Source: Cyanobacteria bacterium RUI128 (lineage in GTDB: Bacteria > Cyanobacteriota > Vampirovibrionia > Gastranaerophilales > Gastranaerophilaceae). Taken from it: a stretch of 5,349 nt of DNA. Location of the stretch: the NCBI GenBank assembly GCA_024695725.1, contig JAILHQ010000005.1, positions 1 to 5,349 on the forward strand. Direction: 5' to 3'. Below, one piece after another: positions 5,050 through 5,349 of this stretch. The first letter of the stretch is position 1. Each line of letters opens with the position of its first letter. The notes beneath the pieces are model-generated. The model ran no database searches and was not told the DNA's origin. It saw only the letters and a program-made list of their open reading frames with translations. A program made the position numbers and the translations under genes.

Positions 5050-5349
5050 ATGGCAAAAGGTTTATTTGTTACGGCGACAGGTACCGATATCGGGAAAACT
5101 TATGTATCAGGACTCCTTGTTAAGAAAATGCGGGAGTATGGTTATAATTGTGGATATTATAAGCCCGTTTTGAGCGGTGGGGGTAAATATAATGGAAAAC
5201 TAATCCCCGGTGATTGTGTTCATGTCGTTAAAACGGCAGGATTAGATATAGAACCTTTTAAATGTTTGTCATATTGTTTTGAAGATGCAGTTTCGCCTCA
5301 TTTAGCCGCAAAAAGAGCCGGTGTGAATATCGATATTAACAAAATTAAG
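5050..5349 (+). CDS. bioD: Dethiobiotin synthetase BioD, N-terminal part (3' end outside window)
   Basis: The first 100 codons are present and no stop occurs before the window ends; complete BioD proteins are about 200-240 residues, so roughly half is visible. BioD is a cytoplasmic ATP-dependent enzyme that closes the ureido ring of 7,8-diaminopelargonic acid with CO2 to give dethiobiotin, the penultimate step of biotin synthesis. Visible family marks: the P-loop in FVTATGTDIGKT with K16 and T17, the KPVLSGG segment at 38-44 with K38 and S42 (equivalent to the substrate-binding Lys and Thr/Ser of the E. coli enzyme), D55 in PGDC, and SPHLAA further on. The spacing of these residues agrees with E. 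coli BioD to within a residue or so. Other biotin genes may follow outside the window. Codon use is mixed, unlike the SLH gene upstream. Confidence 0.93.
   Translation, partial: MAKGLFVTATGTDIGKTYVSGLLVKKMREYGYNCGYYKPVLSGGGKYNGKLIPGDCVHVVKTAGLDIEPFKCLSYCFEDAVSPHLAAKRAGVNIDINKIK

Overview
This AT-rich 5.3 kb window is compact bacterial chromosome with standard coding, Shine-Dalgarno sites on most genes and intergenic gaps of 10 to about 160 bases. It comes from a diderm: it encodes a TolC-type outer-membrane channel and a secreted S-layer-homology (SLH) protein. Low GC, an SLH envelope protein in a cell with an outer membrane, and a NarL-type regulator whose C-terminal helix resembles cyanobacterial relatives together suggest a non-photosynthetic cyanobacterial lineage (Gastranaerophilales/Melainabacteria type, often gut). 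This placement is an inference from gene style, not proof.

Layout, left to right. (1) Positions 2-163, plus strand: the last 53 codons of a charged, helical protein I cannot name. (2) Positions 2439 down to 174, minus strand: an apparent two-gene operon, a NarL/FixJ response regulator followed 55 bases later by a TolC-family outer-membrane factor. The channel has Cys/His-rich segments at both mature ends. (3) Positions 2440-2602: a 163-base divergent promoter region. It holds a TATAAT for the regulator, a perfect extended -10 for the fluoride-channel genes and a small dyad between them. (4) Positions 2603-3404, plus strand: two crcB genes overlapping by 8 bases, encoding the two halves of a probable heterodimeric fluoride channel. 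The first appears to be translated from a leaderless mRNA. (5) Positions 3405-3541: a strong sigma-70-type promoter (TTGACA-17-GATAAT) and a good ribosome binding site for (6) a 473-residue secreted SLH protein (3542-4963) with the codon bias of a highly expressed gene, closed by a textbook terminator (4981-5016). (7) Positions 5050-5349: the first 100 codons of bioD (dethiobiotin synthetase), with its own extended -10 promoter just behind that terminator; it runs off the window.

The genes do not form one pathway. The regulator probably controls the channel gene downstream of it, and perhaps its own promoter; no sensor kinase, membrane-fusion protein or inner-membrane pump is present here. 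The CrcB pair removes fluoride from the cytoplasm. The SLH protein is probably an abundant envelope protein that links to the cell wall. BioD belongs to biotin synthesis. I found no mobile element, CRISPR array, tRNA or rRNA. The most interesting points are the leaderless crcB start, the probable metal-binding ends of the TolC-like protein, and the unassigned C-terminal half of the SLH protein.
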